Assembly: GCF_020829625.1 (NCBI RefSeq)
Contig: NZ_JAIVFX010000005.1
Location: 310,001 to 374,000 of the forward strand
Direction of reading: 5' to 3'
DNA from: Nostoc sp. XA010
Lineage (GTDB): Bacteria > Cyanobacteriota > Cyanobacteriia > Cyanobacteriales > Nostocaceae
Length of the DNA: 64,000 nt
The notes under the pieces were generated by a model, which saw only the letters and a program-made list of their open reading frames with translations, did not search any database and was not told the origin of the DNA. This document shows, piece after piece, positions 45,601 to 54,706 of the stretch (the first letter of the stretch is position 1; each line of letters begins with the position of its first letter). The position numbers were made by a program, and so were the translations under genes.

Positions 45601-46170
45601 TCAAGTGTGGTTCTCGCTCAACAAGCGATCGCAATTTCCGTACTTCGATTTTTCTGATAAGCGGATCAGCTTGTCTAGCCCTTCTTCCAGGCTTGGAGGA
45701 GCATCTCGAAGTTGACGGTGCATCCGCAAGATGATTTCTTCAGGAACTTGGCGCGATCGCTTTTTATTACGTGCTAAACACAGCCACACTGGCGTATCCA
45801 CCCAAATTGCCGTAATGTCGGTAAAACCCGATTCACGGGCTAAAGCAATAACTTCACGGCGATGGCGGCGCTGGGCATTGGTGGCATCGAAAATAGCTGT
45901 ATTATTTGTAGAAATAGCTTGCTGAAATTGCCGTCCTACTTCCCGCCAAATCACCAGCCACGGCCCTTGAATAGCTTGGGAACCAAACAGTTGCCCCCGG
46001 ATACCATCCGTAGAAATCAGTGGCATCTGGGGGCATTCTGCTAGCAATTGTTTAGCAAAAGTTGACTTACCGCTACCTGGAAGACCAATTAACAAAAAAA
46101 GTGAGGAGTGAGAAGTTAGAAGTGAAGAATTAAAAGTGAGGAGTGAGGAGCAATCAGAATTTTTAGTCAT
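45601..46170 (-). CDS. P-loop kinase of the polynucleotide-kinase-like or zeta type
   Basis: 189 residues. Walker A GLPGSGKSTFAKQLL (about 32-46), STDGIRGQLFG, FDATNAQRRHRREVIALA and a C-terminal lid with RNKKRSRQVPEEIILRM. It resembles the COG4639-type predicted kinases. The phosphate acceptor is unknown. The first 24 or so residues (Ser/Leu-rich, SSLLTFNSSLLTSHSSLF) are encoded by TAACTCC / GAGTGAG heptamer repeats that also fill the spacer upstream, so the N-terminus was altered by repeat DNA. It follows glgC on the same strand only 34 bases away, but there is no clear functional link. Confidence 0.82.
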   Translation of the reverse strand: MTKNSDCSSLLTFNSSLLTSHSSLFLLIGLPGSGKSTFAKQLLAECPQMPLISTDGIRGQLFGSQAIQGPWLVIWREVGRQFQQAISTNNTAIFDATNAQRRHRREVIALARESGFTDITAIWVDTPVWLCLARNKKRSRQVPEEIILRMHRQLRDAPPSLEEGLDKLIRLSEKSKYGNCDRLLSENHT

Positions 46171-46204
46171 TAACTCATAACTCCTAACTCCTAACTCCTA
46201 ACTA

Positions 46205-47494
46205 TTAAATGATAGTTCCATCGGGAATGACAGCATTTTTCAGCACAACGACGATGCCACTACGGATGTAGAAACCTTGACTTTCGCGGTCAGCTTCTTG
46301 CACGCTATCTTTATTGATAATTTTGACATCATGACCGATACTGGCGTTTTTATCAATGATGGCACGGCGAATAATCGAGTCAGCACCAATACCTACAGGA
46401 ATGTCACCTTGTTCTACATTGGATTGGCGTTCTACAGAAGCTTGGTAAAAATCTGCACCCATCAGTAAAGATTCTTCGATGAGGCAGCCAGATTCAATTC
46501 GCGATCGCACTCCTAAAACTGAATGTTGAATGCGGCAATTTTTCAAAATACAACCTTCGCCAATAATTGATTCTGTTACCTGGCAATCTAAAAGTTTACT
46601 TGGAGGTAAGTAGCGAGCGCGGGTATAAATTGGTGCCTGTTCATCGTAGAAACTAAATGGTGGCTGGGGCTGCTGAGTTAGGGCTAGATTGGCATGATAA
46701 AATGCCTCAATTGTTCCAATATCTTCCCAATAGTCATCAAATAGATAAGCTTGAACGTTGTAATCTTTAGAGGCATCAGGAATAATTTCTTTGCCGAAAT
46801 CAGTCCTTTCTATACCTTCTCTCAACAACTTGAACAAAACTTCTTTTTTAAAGACATAAATCCCCATTGAGGCGATGTAAGGCTGTTGCTGGGCTTGTTC
46901 TTTTGATAATCCCAGTACGCTTGTATCAACGCGCATTTGGATTAATGCTTCACCTTTAGGTTTTTCGCTAAAATCGATTACCCTACCAGAATCATCAATT
47001 TTCATCAAGCCAAAATCAGAGGCGCGGCGCTCATCGATGGGGATGACTGAAAGAGTAATATCAGCCCCCGTTTCCCTATGGCGCTGGATAAAGTGGCGAT
47101 AATCCATGCGGTAGAGGTGATCGCCTGAGAGAATTAGATATTCTTCTACATTCCATTCTTCCATTAACCACAGATACTGACGCACAGCATCGGCTGTACC
47201 TTGGAACCAGTTAGGGTTTTCTGGTGTTTGTTGTGCCGCTAGCACTTCCACAAAGCCTTCACTGAAGCCAGTAAAGTTATAGGTACGGGCGATGTGACGA
47301 TTCAGAGAAGCTGAGTTGAATTGTGTCAGGACGTAGATTTTGAATATTTCGGAATTGATACAGTTACTGACAGGGATATCGATTAGGCGGTACTTTCCCG
47401 CTACTGGTACTGCTGGTTTAGCGCGTAGTTTGGTTAGCGGGTAAAGCCGAGTACCCGCGCCACCACCAAGGATGATTGATAATACTTTTTTCAC
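46205..47494 (-). CDS. glgC: Glucose-1-phosphate adenylyltransferase
   Basis: 429 residues. Makes ADP-glucose for glycogen synthesis. The nucleotidyl-transferase domain has [45 protein letters not shown] and [12 protein letters not shown]. The C-terminal beta-helix holds the allosteric sites, expected to bind 3-phosphoglycerate and phosphate in cyanobacteria. It ends in the family-typical VIPDGTII. Translation starts with GTG at 47494. The debranching enzyme and a GH13 enzyme in the same window act on the polymer it supplies. Confidence 0.96.
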   Translation of the reverse strand: MKKVLSIILGGGAGTRLYPLTKLRAKPAVPVAGKYRLIDIPVSNCINSEIFKIYVLTQFNSASLNRHIARTYNFTGFSEGFVEVLAAQQTPENPNWFQGTADAVRQYLWLMEEWNVEEYLILSGDHLYRMDYRHFIQRHRETGADITLSVIPIDERRASDFGLMKIDDSGRVIDFSEKPKGEALIQMRVDTSVLGLSKEQAQQQPYIASMGIYVFKKEVLFKLLREGIERTDFGKEIIPDASKDYNVQAYLFDDYWEDIGTIEAFYHANLALTQQPQPPFSFYDEQAPIYTRARYLPPSKLLDCQVTESIIGEGCILKNCRIQHSVLGVRSRIESGCLIEESLLMGADFYQASVERQSNVEQGDIPVGIGADSIIRRAIIDKNASIGHDVKIINKDSVQEADRESQGFYIRSGIVVVLKNAVIPDGTII

Positions 47495-47747
47495 AAAATT
47501 TCTCCCGACTGCCTTTCAACTCTCACTCTCAGTTTAGGACTGTCTGCCACCACAGGTAAGGGGGGATCAAATATTCTCAGGGATGAATTTTACAAAATAC
47601 TATTAGTGACAGATAATGCTGCCTAGAAGTAGACAATCAGAACATTTGTATTAATTGGTATGAGGAATGGGGGGCGATGGCTGCGCCAACACTTCGGTGA
47701 ACGCTATACCCAGCAAATAAACAAAGAACTATTTTTGGAGAATTATA

Positions 47748-48047
47748 TCAAACACTAAAGCTACCTAAACTTTTCCTCTGATTGACCAAATGCAATTGCT
47801 GTGATCGCTTCAGATACTTTACCCAAGTTTGCTCTGATAGCTGGGAAATGGCATTTGGTGACAGTGTTGCCGTGAAAATATCTTTGCCACTGCTAACACC
47901 ACTAACGCCTAAACTTTCTAAAACAGCAGTTGCAGTCGAGTCTAAAACTGGTACGGTATAGATAAAAACCGCCAAACTGGGTTCCTCTAAGTTTTGAACA
48001 TCATTTAGCGCTGTAGCAAGTGCAGCATCTAGCTTTTGATAATTCAT
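47748..48047 (-). CDS. Free-standing protein resembling the subtilisin propeptide; possible protease inhibitor
   Basis: 99 residues from ATG 48047, chosen for its AAGGAA site (the frame extends to 48077). It resembles residues 46-108 of the S8 protease encoded next to it. Both have VFIY, then 14-20 residues later a short L..(Y/L)xxxV strand, a Ser/Gly turn, TA-x-L, an ALSxLSE-like helix (ISQLSEQTWVKYLKRS here, LDVLSEEDIIQRIKPS there), and end LHL. The VFIY-to-LHL distances are 58 and 55 residues. Subtilisin propeptides (I9-type) fold and inhibit the enzyme, and free-standing I9-type inhibitors are known in fungi. No signal peptide is seen. The role is inferred. Confidence 0.7.
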   Translation of the reverse strand: MNYQKLDAALATALNDVQNLEEPSLAVFIYTVPVLDSTATAVLESLGVSGVSSGKDIFTATLSPNAISQLSEQTWVKYLKRSQQLHLVNQRKSLGSFSV

Positions 48048-48400
48048 CAGTAATTCCTTGGTAAAAAAGGCGGGCAATTTTTAGCCGATCTCAAAACCAA
48101 TTTATCAAATTTATGATTTTTCATTGCCCATCTTCGTATAGACTTGCACAAATTTTCTATCAACTCGATAAATGGGGTGGCAAAGAAAGAAGATCGTGCA
48201 ACTACGGCAAAAGTTTCTGAGTTGCTTTTGGTTTTAGAACATCCAGAATTACCATACTAGACATAGGAGTGAAAAAGAATGAAAAGACGTAGCAATGCTA
48301 GTCTCTAGTCCCTCGTTGACCTTAATTTCCTCTGCTACCCCTACTTAATTGAGCCGATACCTAATTTCTACTTACAATTACAGATTAACTGCAATCCTCT

Positions 48401-48446
48401 AGAGACGCGATATATTTATCGTATTTAATATATATATCGCGTCTCT
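48401..48446. terminator. Long AT-rich palindrome after the S8 protease gene
   Basis: Arms AGAGACGCGATATAT (48401-48415) and ATATATATCGCGTCTCT (48430-48446) face each other, nine bases downstream of the protease stop. The outer arm belongs to the GAGACGCGAT palindrome family seen elsewhere in the window, here with an enlarged centre. It could terminate the protease transcript or separate it from the small propeptide-like gene. Confidence 0.55.
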
Positions 48447-48454
48447 CAGTCTAA

Positions 48455-50182
48455 TTACAGATTAGCTGCGTTAATCACTCCATAACCCCATTTTTCATCA
48501 AATGTGCCTGGGGGTTTTCCAGGAATTGTACTATTTTTACGTAGCAAGTCTTTCACAGCAGCCGGATTAAGTTTAGGATCTCGCTGCAACAGCAGTGCAA
48601 CTAATCCACTAACGAAGGGTGTCGCCATACTCGTACCAGCCCGTACCACAAACTTGGAATTAATCATCGATGAGCGGTCAAAATTTGCATCGGCGGAAAG
48701 AGTGGAAATAATCATTGCTCCTGGTGCTGCTACATCCGGCTTGTGTCCACTATTCCGTAGTGGCCCTTCACTACTGAACTCCGAAATAGTATGCAATTCT
48801 AACCCCATTTCTTGCTCTTTGTTATCAATATCTGTGTACTTGGTTCTAGTCGTATAGGCGGCAACTGTAATTGCACTGCTGGCGGCTCCCGGCGAACCAA
48901 TTTTTACCGCATCCTTCACACTTTTACCTGTAAAAAACACTGATGAAGTGTCATCTATAGTCCACACATTCAAACTTGTGTCAGTTGAAGAAGTGTTGCG
49001 GACTCGCAGCTGCCAAATACCTCCCATAACTGGCGAGGGGTCAATACCGCGTATTTGCACAAAGAAATTATGGTCGCCGTTGGCTTGGTCTGGCGCTGGT
49101 GTCGCTAATTGCACTCGTGCATCTGGTAACTGATAATCTTGTGCGGAATTACCCTGAGTAATTATTTTTTGGAAGGGGGTGACAAAACCGTTAGGACTCC
49201 GCAGGGACACTTCCAATTCGCTATCTTTGGAATACCAAGCGTTTAACCAAACTATGCTTATTTGATTCAAAGGAACATTAAAGCGCATACCACAAGTGCG
49301 TCCACTGGGTATTGTCGCTTCTCCATGAATGTTATGGTTTCCTTCGTTACCCGCAGCACAGCAAATAATTCTTCCAGGGCCAGTTTCGGCATCAATGACT
49401 TTGGATAAGGAATCACTACCATCATGGGCATCAGCGTGTCCACCCAAGCTGAGATTTACCACTGCTGGGCGTCCCAATTCTCTAGCAACTCGGAAAATGT
49501 AACGCACAGCATCAGCAATGTGGGCATCCTGTAAATCTGACCTGACAACAACTAATTCCGCTTCTGGTGCTATACCGCCATAGCTAGCATCGGCACCGGC
49601 GGCAATTCCCGCAACGTGAGTACCATGACCGCCAGTATCCTGAGAAATTGTCAGTTGCGCCCCCGTCAATTCAGCCCCATAGCCGCCCTCCGTGACTCCG
49701 GGCCCCGGCAGTGTTTGATCCCAAATGTGTAAAATTCGTCCAGCAAAGGCGGGGTGTTTCGGATCAATGCCACTGTCTATAATGCCGATAATTACTCCTT
49801 TACCAGTCAATCCGGTTTTGTTCTGGAACTCCGGTAATTTGACTGTTTCCATTGCAGTGTCCATCCTCAAATGAAGTTTGCGTGATGGCTTAATGCGTTG
49901 GATAATATCTTCTTCAGATAAGACATCTAAACTCTCTATCGGTAAGAAAGCCGTCCGCACACTTCCAGAGTTTTGATTGACTTCAATATTATATTGTGAT
50001 AAATAACTTAAGTCTGCATCATGGTCGCAGTAAATAAAAACGATGTTCTTAGTAGGCTTGACTGGGCTTTTGTGGGCAATGATGCCAAGCGATCGCTTAT
50101 GTGTAACTAAAGCTTGATCTCCTTCATTTTGATAGTCTCGAAATGCCAAAAGTAATCCGGGAGAAAGTTTTTCGTGCCTCAT
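48455..50182 (-). CDS. Subtilisin-like serine protease (S8 family)
   Basis: 575 residues. A propeptide-like N-terminal part (about 46-108) lies before the catalytic domain. The triad is Asp136 (IIGIIDSGIDPKHP), His186 (GGHGTHVAGI) and Ser518 (AGTSMATPFVSG), with oxyanion Asn in CAAGNEGNH. A roughly 120-residue beta-rich insertion between Asn and Ser (about 295-420) resembles a jelly-roll domain. No signal peptide is seen, which suggests a cytoplasmic enzyme or secretion by another route. The next gene downstream encodes a protein similar to its propeptide. Confidence 0.93.
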   Translation of the reverse strand: MRHEKLSPGLLLAFRDYQNEGDQALVTHKRSLGIIAHKSPVKPTKNIVFIYCDHDADLSYLSQYNIEVNQNSGSVRTAFLPIESLDVLSEEDIIQRIKPSRKLHLRMDTAMETVKLPEFQNKTGLTGKGVIIGIIDSGIDPKHPAFAGRILHIWDQTLPGPGVTEGGYGAELTGAQLTISQDTGGHGTHVAGIAAGADASYGGIAPEAELVVVRSDLQDAHIADAVRYIFRVARELGRPAVVNLSLGGHADAHDGSDSLSKVIDAETGPGRIICCAAGNEGNHNIHGEATIPSGRTCGMRFNVPLNQISIVWLNAWYSKDSELEVSLRSPNGFVTPFQKIITQGNSAQDYQLPDARVQLATPAPDQANGDHNFFVQIRGIDPSPVMGGIWQLRVRNTSSTDTSLNVWTIDDTSSVFFTGKSVKDAVKIGSPGAASSAITVAAYTTRTKYTDIDNKEQEMGLELHTISEFSSEGPLRNSGHKPDVAAPGAMIISTLSADANFDRSSMINSKFVVRAGTSMATPFVSGLVALLLQRDPKLNPAAVKDLLRKNSTIPGKPPGTFDEKWGYGVINAANL

Positions 50183-50841
50183 TTTTACCTCAAGCTAAAT
50201 TTATTTACTGTTAACAAAGTAGTAATTTGAGAGGAAGCAGTCGCTCTAGAACGTAGTATTTTCACCTTGATTATTTGATGCGACTATAGTTATCTATTTT
50301 TTTCATAGATAGCATCAAATAACCTTAGGAAGCGGTAAGCTTTTCCTAAGAGAATGTTTGAAAAGTATTAGGCGAATAGAATTTGCTACTACACAAACGA
50401 ACGCGAACAGCGTCTCCAAGAGTTGTCCACCTCCGTGGACTAATACAAAATCAAGGGTTCTAAACCCACGGAGGTGGGTTTTGTCTGTATAGCCGCGACT
50501 TCTAGTCGCCAGAGCTAGTAATAAATTAGACTTTTCAAACATCCTTTAAGACAATTGCTAATTCATAACTCATATTCTTGAATTCTGTCTCCTTCATAGT
50601 TATTTTCTGTGGCTCGTGAGACAGCTTTGAGCAGGTGCATATTCGATTTCTGTTAAAAACTCAAATAAATTCTAGTTTCTAGTCAAAATAGTTAAGACTG
50701 ATAACATTTGTGTATAAAGTAGGAGAAGACAGGCTAAATCGCTAATGACTACTGGCAAATGACAGATTCTCTATCATAAGTAAGAGCCATAAAGAAGCTA
50801 AGATTTGCAACGATCGCTTCTAAAGATACAAAAAGTTATTC
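50183..50841. mobile_element. Gene-free region with a MITE-like element (50351-50546)
   Basis: Terminal inverted repeats GAATGTTTGAAAAGT (50352-50366) and its near-complement ACTTTTCAAACATCC (50530-50544) enclose about 195 bases without a gene. Inside are a hairpin CCCACGGAGGTGGG and a CTGTATAGCCGCGACTTCTA segment shared with 33655-33770. A 75-codon frame inside it (50315-50542, minus) is repeat DNA and is not called. The rest (50547-50841) is AT-rich and holds the promoter of the GH13 gene. Confidence 0.6.
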
Positions 50842-52314
50842 ATGCAAATTCAAACACCAGACTGGGTAAAGCACGCAGTTTTCTACCAAATCTTCCCAGA
50901 TCGCTTTGCCAGAAGCAAACAGCCGCGCAAACGTTTGCTGCGTGAAGCCCGTTGGGAAGATTGGGACTCTATGCCAACACTCCAGGGTTATAAAGGCGGC
51001 GACTTATGGGGCATCATGGAGGGTTTAGACTACATCCAAGATTTGGGAATTAACGCGATTTACTTTACACCCATTTTTCAATCTGCTAGCAATCATCGCT
51101 ATCATACCCACGATTATTATCAAGTTGACCCGATGTTAGGGGGCAACGAGGCTTTTAAGGAATTGCTCGATGCAGCTCATCAACGGAATATCAAAGTTGT
51201 TTTGGATGGCGTATTTAACCATTCCAGCCGTGGTTTTTTCTTCTTCCATGACGTTTTAGAAAATGGCCCCCATTCACCTTGGGTAAATTGGTTCAAAATA
51301 GAGGGCTGGCCCCTTTCAGCATACAATGGAGAATTCCCGGCAAATTACGTGGGTTGGGCAGGAAATCGTGCTTTACCAGAATTTAACCACGACAACCCAG
51401 AAGTGCGGGAATATATTATGGAAATTGCCGAATATTGGATTAAATTCGGCATTGATGGTTGGCGATTAGATGTACCATTTGAAATAAAAACTCCTGGATT
51501 TTGGCAGGAATTCCGCGATCGCGTCAAGGCAGTCAATCCCGAAGCTTACATTGTGGGCGAAGTGTGGGGAGATTCCCGCGAGTGGTTGGATGGAACACAA
51601 TTTGACGGCGTGATGAATTATCTATTTACTGGGCCAACAATTGCCTTTACAGCAGGCGATCGCGTAGTCTTAGAACAAGTCCAAAGCCGCGACTATCAAC
51701 CCTACCCACCCTTATTTGCCGCCGAGTACGCTACCAAAATTCAAGAAGTACTGCAACTTTACCCTTGGGAAATTCAGCTAACTCAACTCAATTTGCTAGC
51801 AAGCCACGATACAGCCCGATTAATGACAATTGCAGGCGGTGATATAGGTAGTATAGTATTGTCAACTCTACTGCTACTCACCTTTCCCGGTGCGCCCAGC
51901 ATTTACTATGGTGATGAAGTTGGTTTACCTGGTGCAATAGATCCAGACTCACGTCGTGGCTTTCCTTTAGAGAGTAACTGGAATCAAGAAATTTTCAATA
52001 CTCATCGTCAATTAATTGCCCTACGCCACACATACCCAGCCTTGCGTACAGGTGATTACCAAGTCCTCCATACTCAAGGACAAATCTATATCTTTGCGCG
52101 AACTTTAGGAACAGAGGAATTGATAATTGCCGTCAACGCTGGCACAAGTTCGGCAACAGCCAATGCAGATGTCGTCAGTTTACGTACTCAACCCAACAAG
52201 CTGTTGTATGGCACTGCTGAAGTTGAGTGGAATAGTGAAGGAGAAACTCAGCAATTGTCATTGACTGTTCCTGCACGTAGTGGGTGCATTCTGGGAGTAG
52301 GGAGTAGGGAGTAG
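50842..52314 (+). CDS. GH13 alpha-amylase family enzyme (neopullulanase/cyclomaltodextrinase-like)
   Basis: 490 residues that begin directly with the catalytic barrel (AVFYQIFPDRFARS), without the N-terminal carbohydrate-binding domain of most neopullulanases. The four GH13 regions are present: DGVFNHSS, GWRLDVPFEI (nucleophile Asp), VGEVWGDS (acid/base Glu) and ASHDTARL. It probably acts on maltodextrins from glycogen in the cytoplasm; no signal peptide is seen. The C-terminal beta domain is short and ends in repeat-like codons (LGVGSRE). Confidence 0.92.
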   Translation: MQIQTPDWVKHAVFYQIFPDRFARSKQPRKRLLREARWEDWDSMPTLQGYKGGDLWGIMEGLDYIQDLGINAIYFTPIFQSASNHRYHTHDYYQVDPMLGGNEAFKELLDAAHQRNIKVVLDGVFNHSSRGFFFFHDVLENGPHSPWVNWFKIEGWPLSAYNGEFPANYVGWAGNRALPEFNHDNPEVREYIMEIAEYWIKFGIDGWRLDVPFEIKTPGFWQEFRDRVKAVNPEAYIVGEVWGDSREWLDGTQFDGVMNYLFTGPTIAFTAGDRVVLEQVQSRDYQPYPPLFAAEYATKIQEVLQLYPWEIQLTQLNLLASHDTARLMTIAGGDIGSIVLSTLLLLTFPGAPSIYYGDEVGLPGAIDPDSRRGFPLESNWNQEIFNTHRQLIALRHTYPALRTGDYQVLHTQGQIYIFARTLGTEELIIAVNAGTSSATANADVVSLRTQPNKLLYGTAEVEWNSEGETQQLSLTVPARSGCILGVGSRE

Positions 52315-52378
52315 GGAGATGAGGGGGATAAGGAGACAACGAGATATAAGCAATGCCCAATGCTCCATCCCCCATGCA

Positions 52379-52798
52379 TTAGCTTCCCGCCACCATTGCA
52401 GGCATCAACACCGCATCAATAACGTGGATCACGCCATTGTCTGTCAAAATGTCTGTTTTGATGACATTGGCGTTATTTACCTTAATTTTGCCGTCGGCAG
52501 ATTCAATGGCTACAATTGACCCTTCAAACGTCTCTGCCTCATTAATCTGTACCAAATCATCAGACCGAACATCGCCACTAGCGACATGATATGCCACAAT
52601 TTTCTTGAGCTTGGGAATGTCTTGTAGTAGCGAGTCTAAAGTTCCCTCTGGCAGATTGGCAAAGGCTTCGTCAGTTGGTGCAAATAGCGTGAAAGAACCA
52701 GGGCTTTTCAGCATTTCTATGAGATTTGCAGCTTCAGCAGCCTTCACCAGGGTATTGAAGTTTCCCGCGTTGATAGCAGTTTCCACAAGGTCAGCCAT
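52379..52798 (-). CDS. Fasciclin (FAS1)-domain protein
   Basis: 139 residues forming a single FAS1 domain: TAINAGNFNTLVKAAEAANL, the H1 box FTLFAPTDEAFANLP, a YHVASGDV strand and the H2 box NGVIHVIDAVLMP. There is no signal peptide, so unlike many secreted fasciclins it is probably cytoplasmic, or uses a start not seen here. The exact role is unknown; FAS1 proteins mediate adhesion in other systems. It is convergent with the GH13 gene. Confidence 0.92.
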   Translation of the reverse strand: MADLVETAINAGNFNTLVKAAEAANLIEMLKSPGSFTLFAPTDEAFANLPEGTLDSLLQDIPKLKKIVAYHVASGDVRSDDLVQINEAETFEGSIVAIESADGKIKVNNANVIKTDILTDNGVIHVIDAVLMPAMVAGS

Positions 52799-52955
52799 AA
52801 GGGTGTGTGACTTTAGTCAGATAATATTATAAGTAACTTATATTGACTGAAACACTCTCAACCTCTATCAAGAGAGAGGTTGCTAGCGATTAAATACACA
52901 ACATCAGATTTATCGGTACTGCTACACTGGGGAATGACCCCAAGAACCAGTGATT

Positions 52956-53192
52956 ATGCTAAAGCGTTCTAAGTTCGAGACAACTCAGTCTCAGATTATG
53001 CACCGTTCTGAGGAGCTGATTAGTGCAGCCTCAAATCGTTATCGCATTACGGTTCAGGTGGCCAATCGTGCTAAACGTCGGCGTTATGAAGACTTTGAAA
53101 ATAACGAAGATACGATGATGAAGCCAGTGCTAAGGGCAATTATCGAAATGTCCGATGAATTGACTCAGCCAGAAATTATTGGCGAACTATAA
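52956..53192 (+). CDS. rpoZ: RNA polymerase omega subunit
   Basis: 78 residues from ATG 52956 (a GTG two codons earlier keeps the frame). Cyanobacterial-type omega: [54 protein letters not shown]. It helps assembly of the RNA polymerase core by chaperoning beta'. The helix [10 protein letters not shown] is the conserved contact region. It is followed 23 bases later by a secreted-protein gene in the same direction. Confidence 0.92.
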   Translation: MLKRSKFETTQSQIMHRSEELISAASNRYRITVQVANRAKRRRYEDFENNEDTMMKPVLRAIIEMSDELTQPEIIGEL

Positions 53193-53215
53193 AAAAAGGC
53201 TTTAGAGAAGGTAGG

Positions 53216-53824
53216 ATGAGCAAAAATTTATCGTTCATTCAACCCCTACTTAAACCTTGGCAGACACTCACTGCTTTAATAGTGGTGGGTGCAATTGTTT
53301 TGGGTTCAGGGGCGGACAAATCAATACATAGAAATTTATTTAGTATCCAACCTGCTTATGCTCAGAGAATCACACCTAGCGATGTTTGGCAGTTAGTATA
53401 TCAGCAATTGCCAGATTTACCACGAGAAAATAACTATATCAGCAAAGAAAATGGGAAAGTTGCCCAAAACAACACCCTAGTAAGTCGCTTGATTACATAT
53501 CACATTTATACCAAAGGGCGGGCCCCAATTTATCGCTTAGATTGGAAGCTGACTTTAGCTGATTACCTGGGTGCGAACGAAATTATGTATGATACTACCT
53601 ATCCAGGCCATGAAACACTACGGGAAAATCCGATAGAAGGCGATCGCAAAGCCATCACTCGTCTTACCCGCAGCCAACGAAATTCCCTAGTGCAAGTCTT
53701 AGTCAATATATTTAATCCAAGTTCCCAAAATACCCCACCTCCTAGCTCCAACACCACACCTAGTCCTAATACATCAACTACACCACAGCCACCCCAACGA
53801 GGAGGGGCTGAACTACTAAAATGA
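53216..53824 (+). CDS. Exported protein of unknown function, proline-rich tail
   Basis: 202 residues. An N-terminal hydrophobic segment (about 18-34, TALIVVGAIVLGSG) followed by AYAQR looks like a signal peptide cleaved after AYA (about residue 49). The mature part begins with ITPSDVWQLVYQQLPDLP, continues with a YHIYTKGRAPIYRLDWKLT core, and ends with a Pro/Ser/Thr-rich tail (about 165-195). I recognise no family. It starts 23 bases after rpoZ. The probable place is the periplasm or outer surface. Confidence 0.75.
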   Translation: MSKNLSFIQPLLKPWQTLTALIVVGAIVLGSGADKSIHRNLFSIQPAYAQRITPSDVWQLVYQQLPDLPRENNYISKENGKVAQNNTLVSRLITYHIYTKGRAPIYRLDWKLTLADYLGANEIMYDTTYPGHETLRENPIEGDRKAITRLTRSQRNSLVQVLVNIFNPSSQNTPPPSSNTTPSPNTSTTPQPPQRGGAELLK

Positions 53825-53901
53825 AACCTACAGTCCAAAATCTTCCTTGGCGTTTCTCTGCGTTAAACCTCTGCGTCCCTCTGAGTTTAAAAAACTAAGC
53901 T

Positions 53902-54267
53902 ATGGAACGCCTTATAAAAACCGGATATGGTTGGCGTATAGGCTGGAACCCCGATGCACCTGAGTTTAAAGGTTTAGTTGGTACAGATGATTGGGCAATT
54001 GAGTTAACCGAAGCCGAGTTGAATGATTTTTGCCGTCTACTAGCACAGCTAGCAGACACCATGAAACAACTTGCAACTGAATTAATGGAAGAGGAAAAAA
54101 TCGCTTGTGAAGCCGAAAGCGATTTATTATGGATGGAGGTAGAAGGCTATCCTCATACCTACAGTCTGCGCTTCATCTTGAATACAGGGCGATGTGTAGA
54201 AGGTAAATGGGATGCTTCTGCTGTTCCCGATTTGCTGGAAGCCACTGGGATGCTGAAGGTTTTTTAA
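53902..54267 (+). CDS. DUF1818 family protein
   Basis: 121 residues, acidic, soluble. Matches the cyanobacterial DUF1818 family: GYGWRIGWNPDAPEFKGLVG at the N-terminus, WAIELTEAELNDFCRLL, EGYPHTYSLRFIL and the ending LLEATGMLKVF. The family is confined to photosynthetic organisms and has no established function. Start ATG 53902. tRNA-Pro follows 50 bases later on the same strand. Confidence 0.88.
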   Translation: MERLIKTGYGWRIGWNPDAPEFKGLVGTDDWAIELTEAELNDFCRLLAQLADTMKQLATELMEEEKIACEAESDLLWMEVEGYPHTYSLRFILNTGRCVEGKWDASAVPDLLEATGMLKVF

Positions 54268-54317
54268 ATATGCCTGTTGCTTATCCTAGAGTTTTGCTGT
54301 ATCATAGTAATTCTGAC

Positions 54318-54391
54318 CGGGGCGTAGCGCAGCTTGGTAGCGCGCCACTTTGGGGTAGTGGAGGTCGTGGGTTCGAATCCCGCCGCTCCGA
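54318..54391 (+). tRNA. tRNA-Pro (anticodon GGG)
   Basis: 74 bases: acceptor CGGGGCG / CGCTCCG, D arm GCGC..GCGC, T arm GTGGG / CCCGC with TTCGAAT, and discriminator A; no CCA is encoded. With the five-pair stem CCACT / AGTGG the loop reads TTGGGGT, giving anticodon GGG at 54352-54354. It is followed by a strong terminator. Confidence 0.93.
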
Positions 54392-54407
54392 TTGATGATA
54401 AGCCATG

Positions 54408-54441
54408 CCTGCTAGTCTTTTCAAAAGATTAGCAGGTTTTT
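54408..54441 (+). terminator. Intrinsic terminator of tRNA-Pro
   Basis: Arms CCTGCTAGTCTTTT and AAAAGATTAGCAGG (14 pairs with one G-U) with a one-base centre in the drawn form, followed by TTTTT. Confidence 0.88.
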
Positions 54442-54565
54442 CAATCAGGTCTACGAGACGATACCAAATTCTTGGCACAAAATCATTCCAAAACTTCACT
54501 ACAAATAATAATTGGAATTAGCTTGGTAGGCTGCGAGGTCGAACAGTTGTCCGACTCATCCCGTT

Positions 54566-54662
54566 TATCATTATGATAGGTAAATAAGTTCGTAGTAAAG
54601 ACTTTTTGATTTGAGTCTTAAAGCGCTCACTACAAACTCAGCAACCTTGACAGACCACTAGA
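54566..54662. repeat. Dispersed element, second copy, next to the origin
   Basis: Matches 34848-34976 in order: a TCATTA..GATAGGTAAA lead, an inverted repeat beginning GTTCGTAGTAAAGACT, and the tail TTGACAGACCACTAG. It lies about 45 bases from the first DnaA box. Confidence 0.7.
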
Positions 54663-54706
54663 AAATTCCCCAATTCTGTTGAAATCATAGTTAGGCAAGT
54701 TTACCT

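Noticed and set aside
50315..50542. 75-codon minus-strand frame
   Set aside because: It lies almost wholly inside a MITE-like element and is made of its inverted repeats.
54350..54356. Reading the tRNA-Pro anticodon as TGG
   Set aside because: With the five-pair stem CCACT/AGTGG the seven-base loop places GGG, not TGG, at the anticodon.
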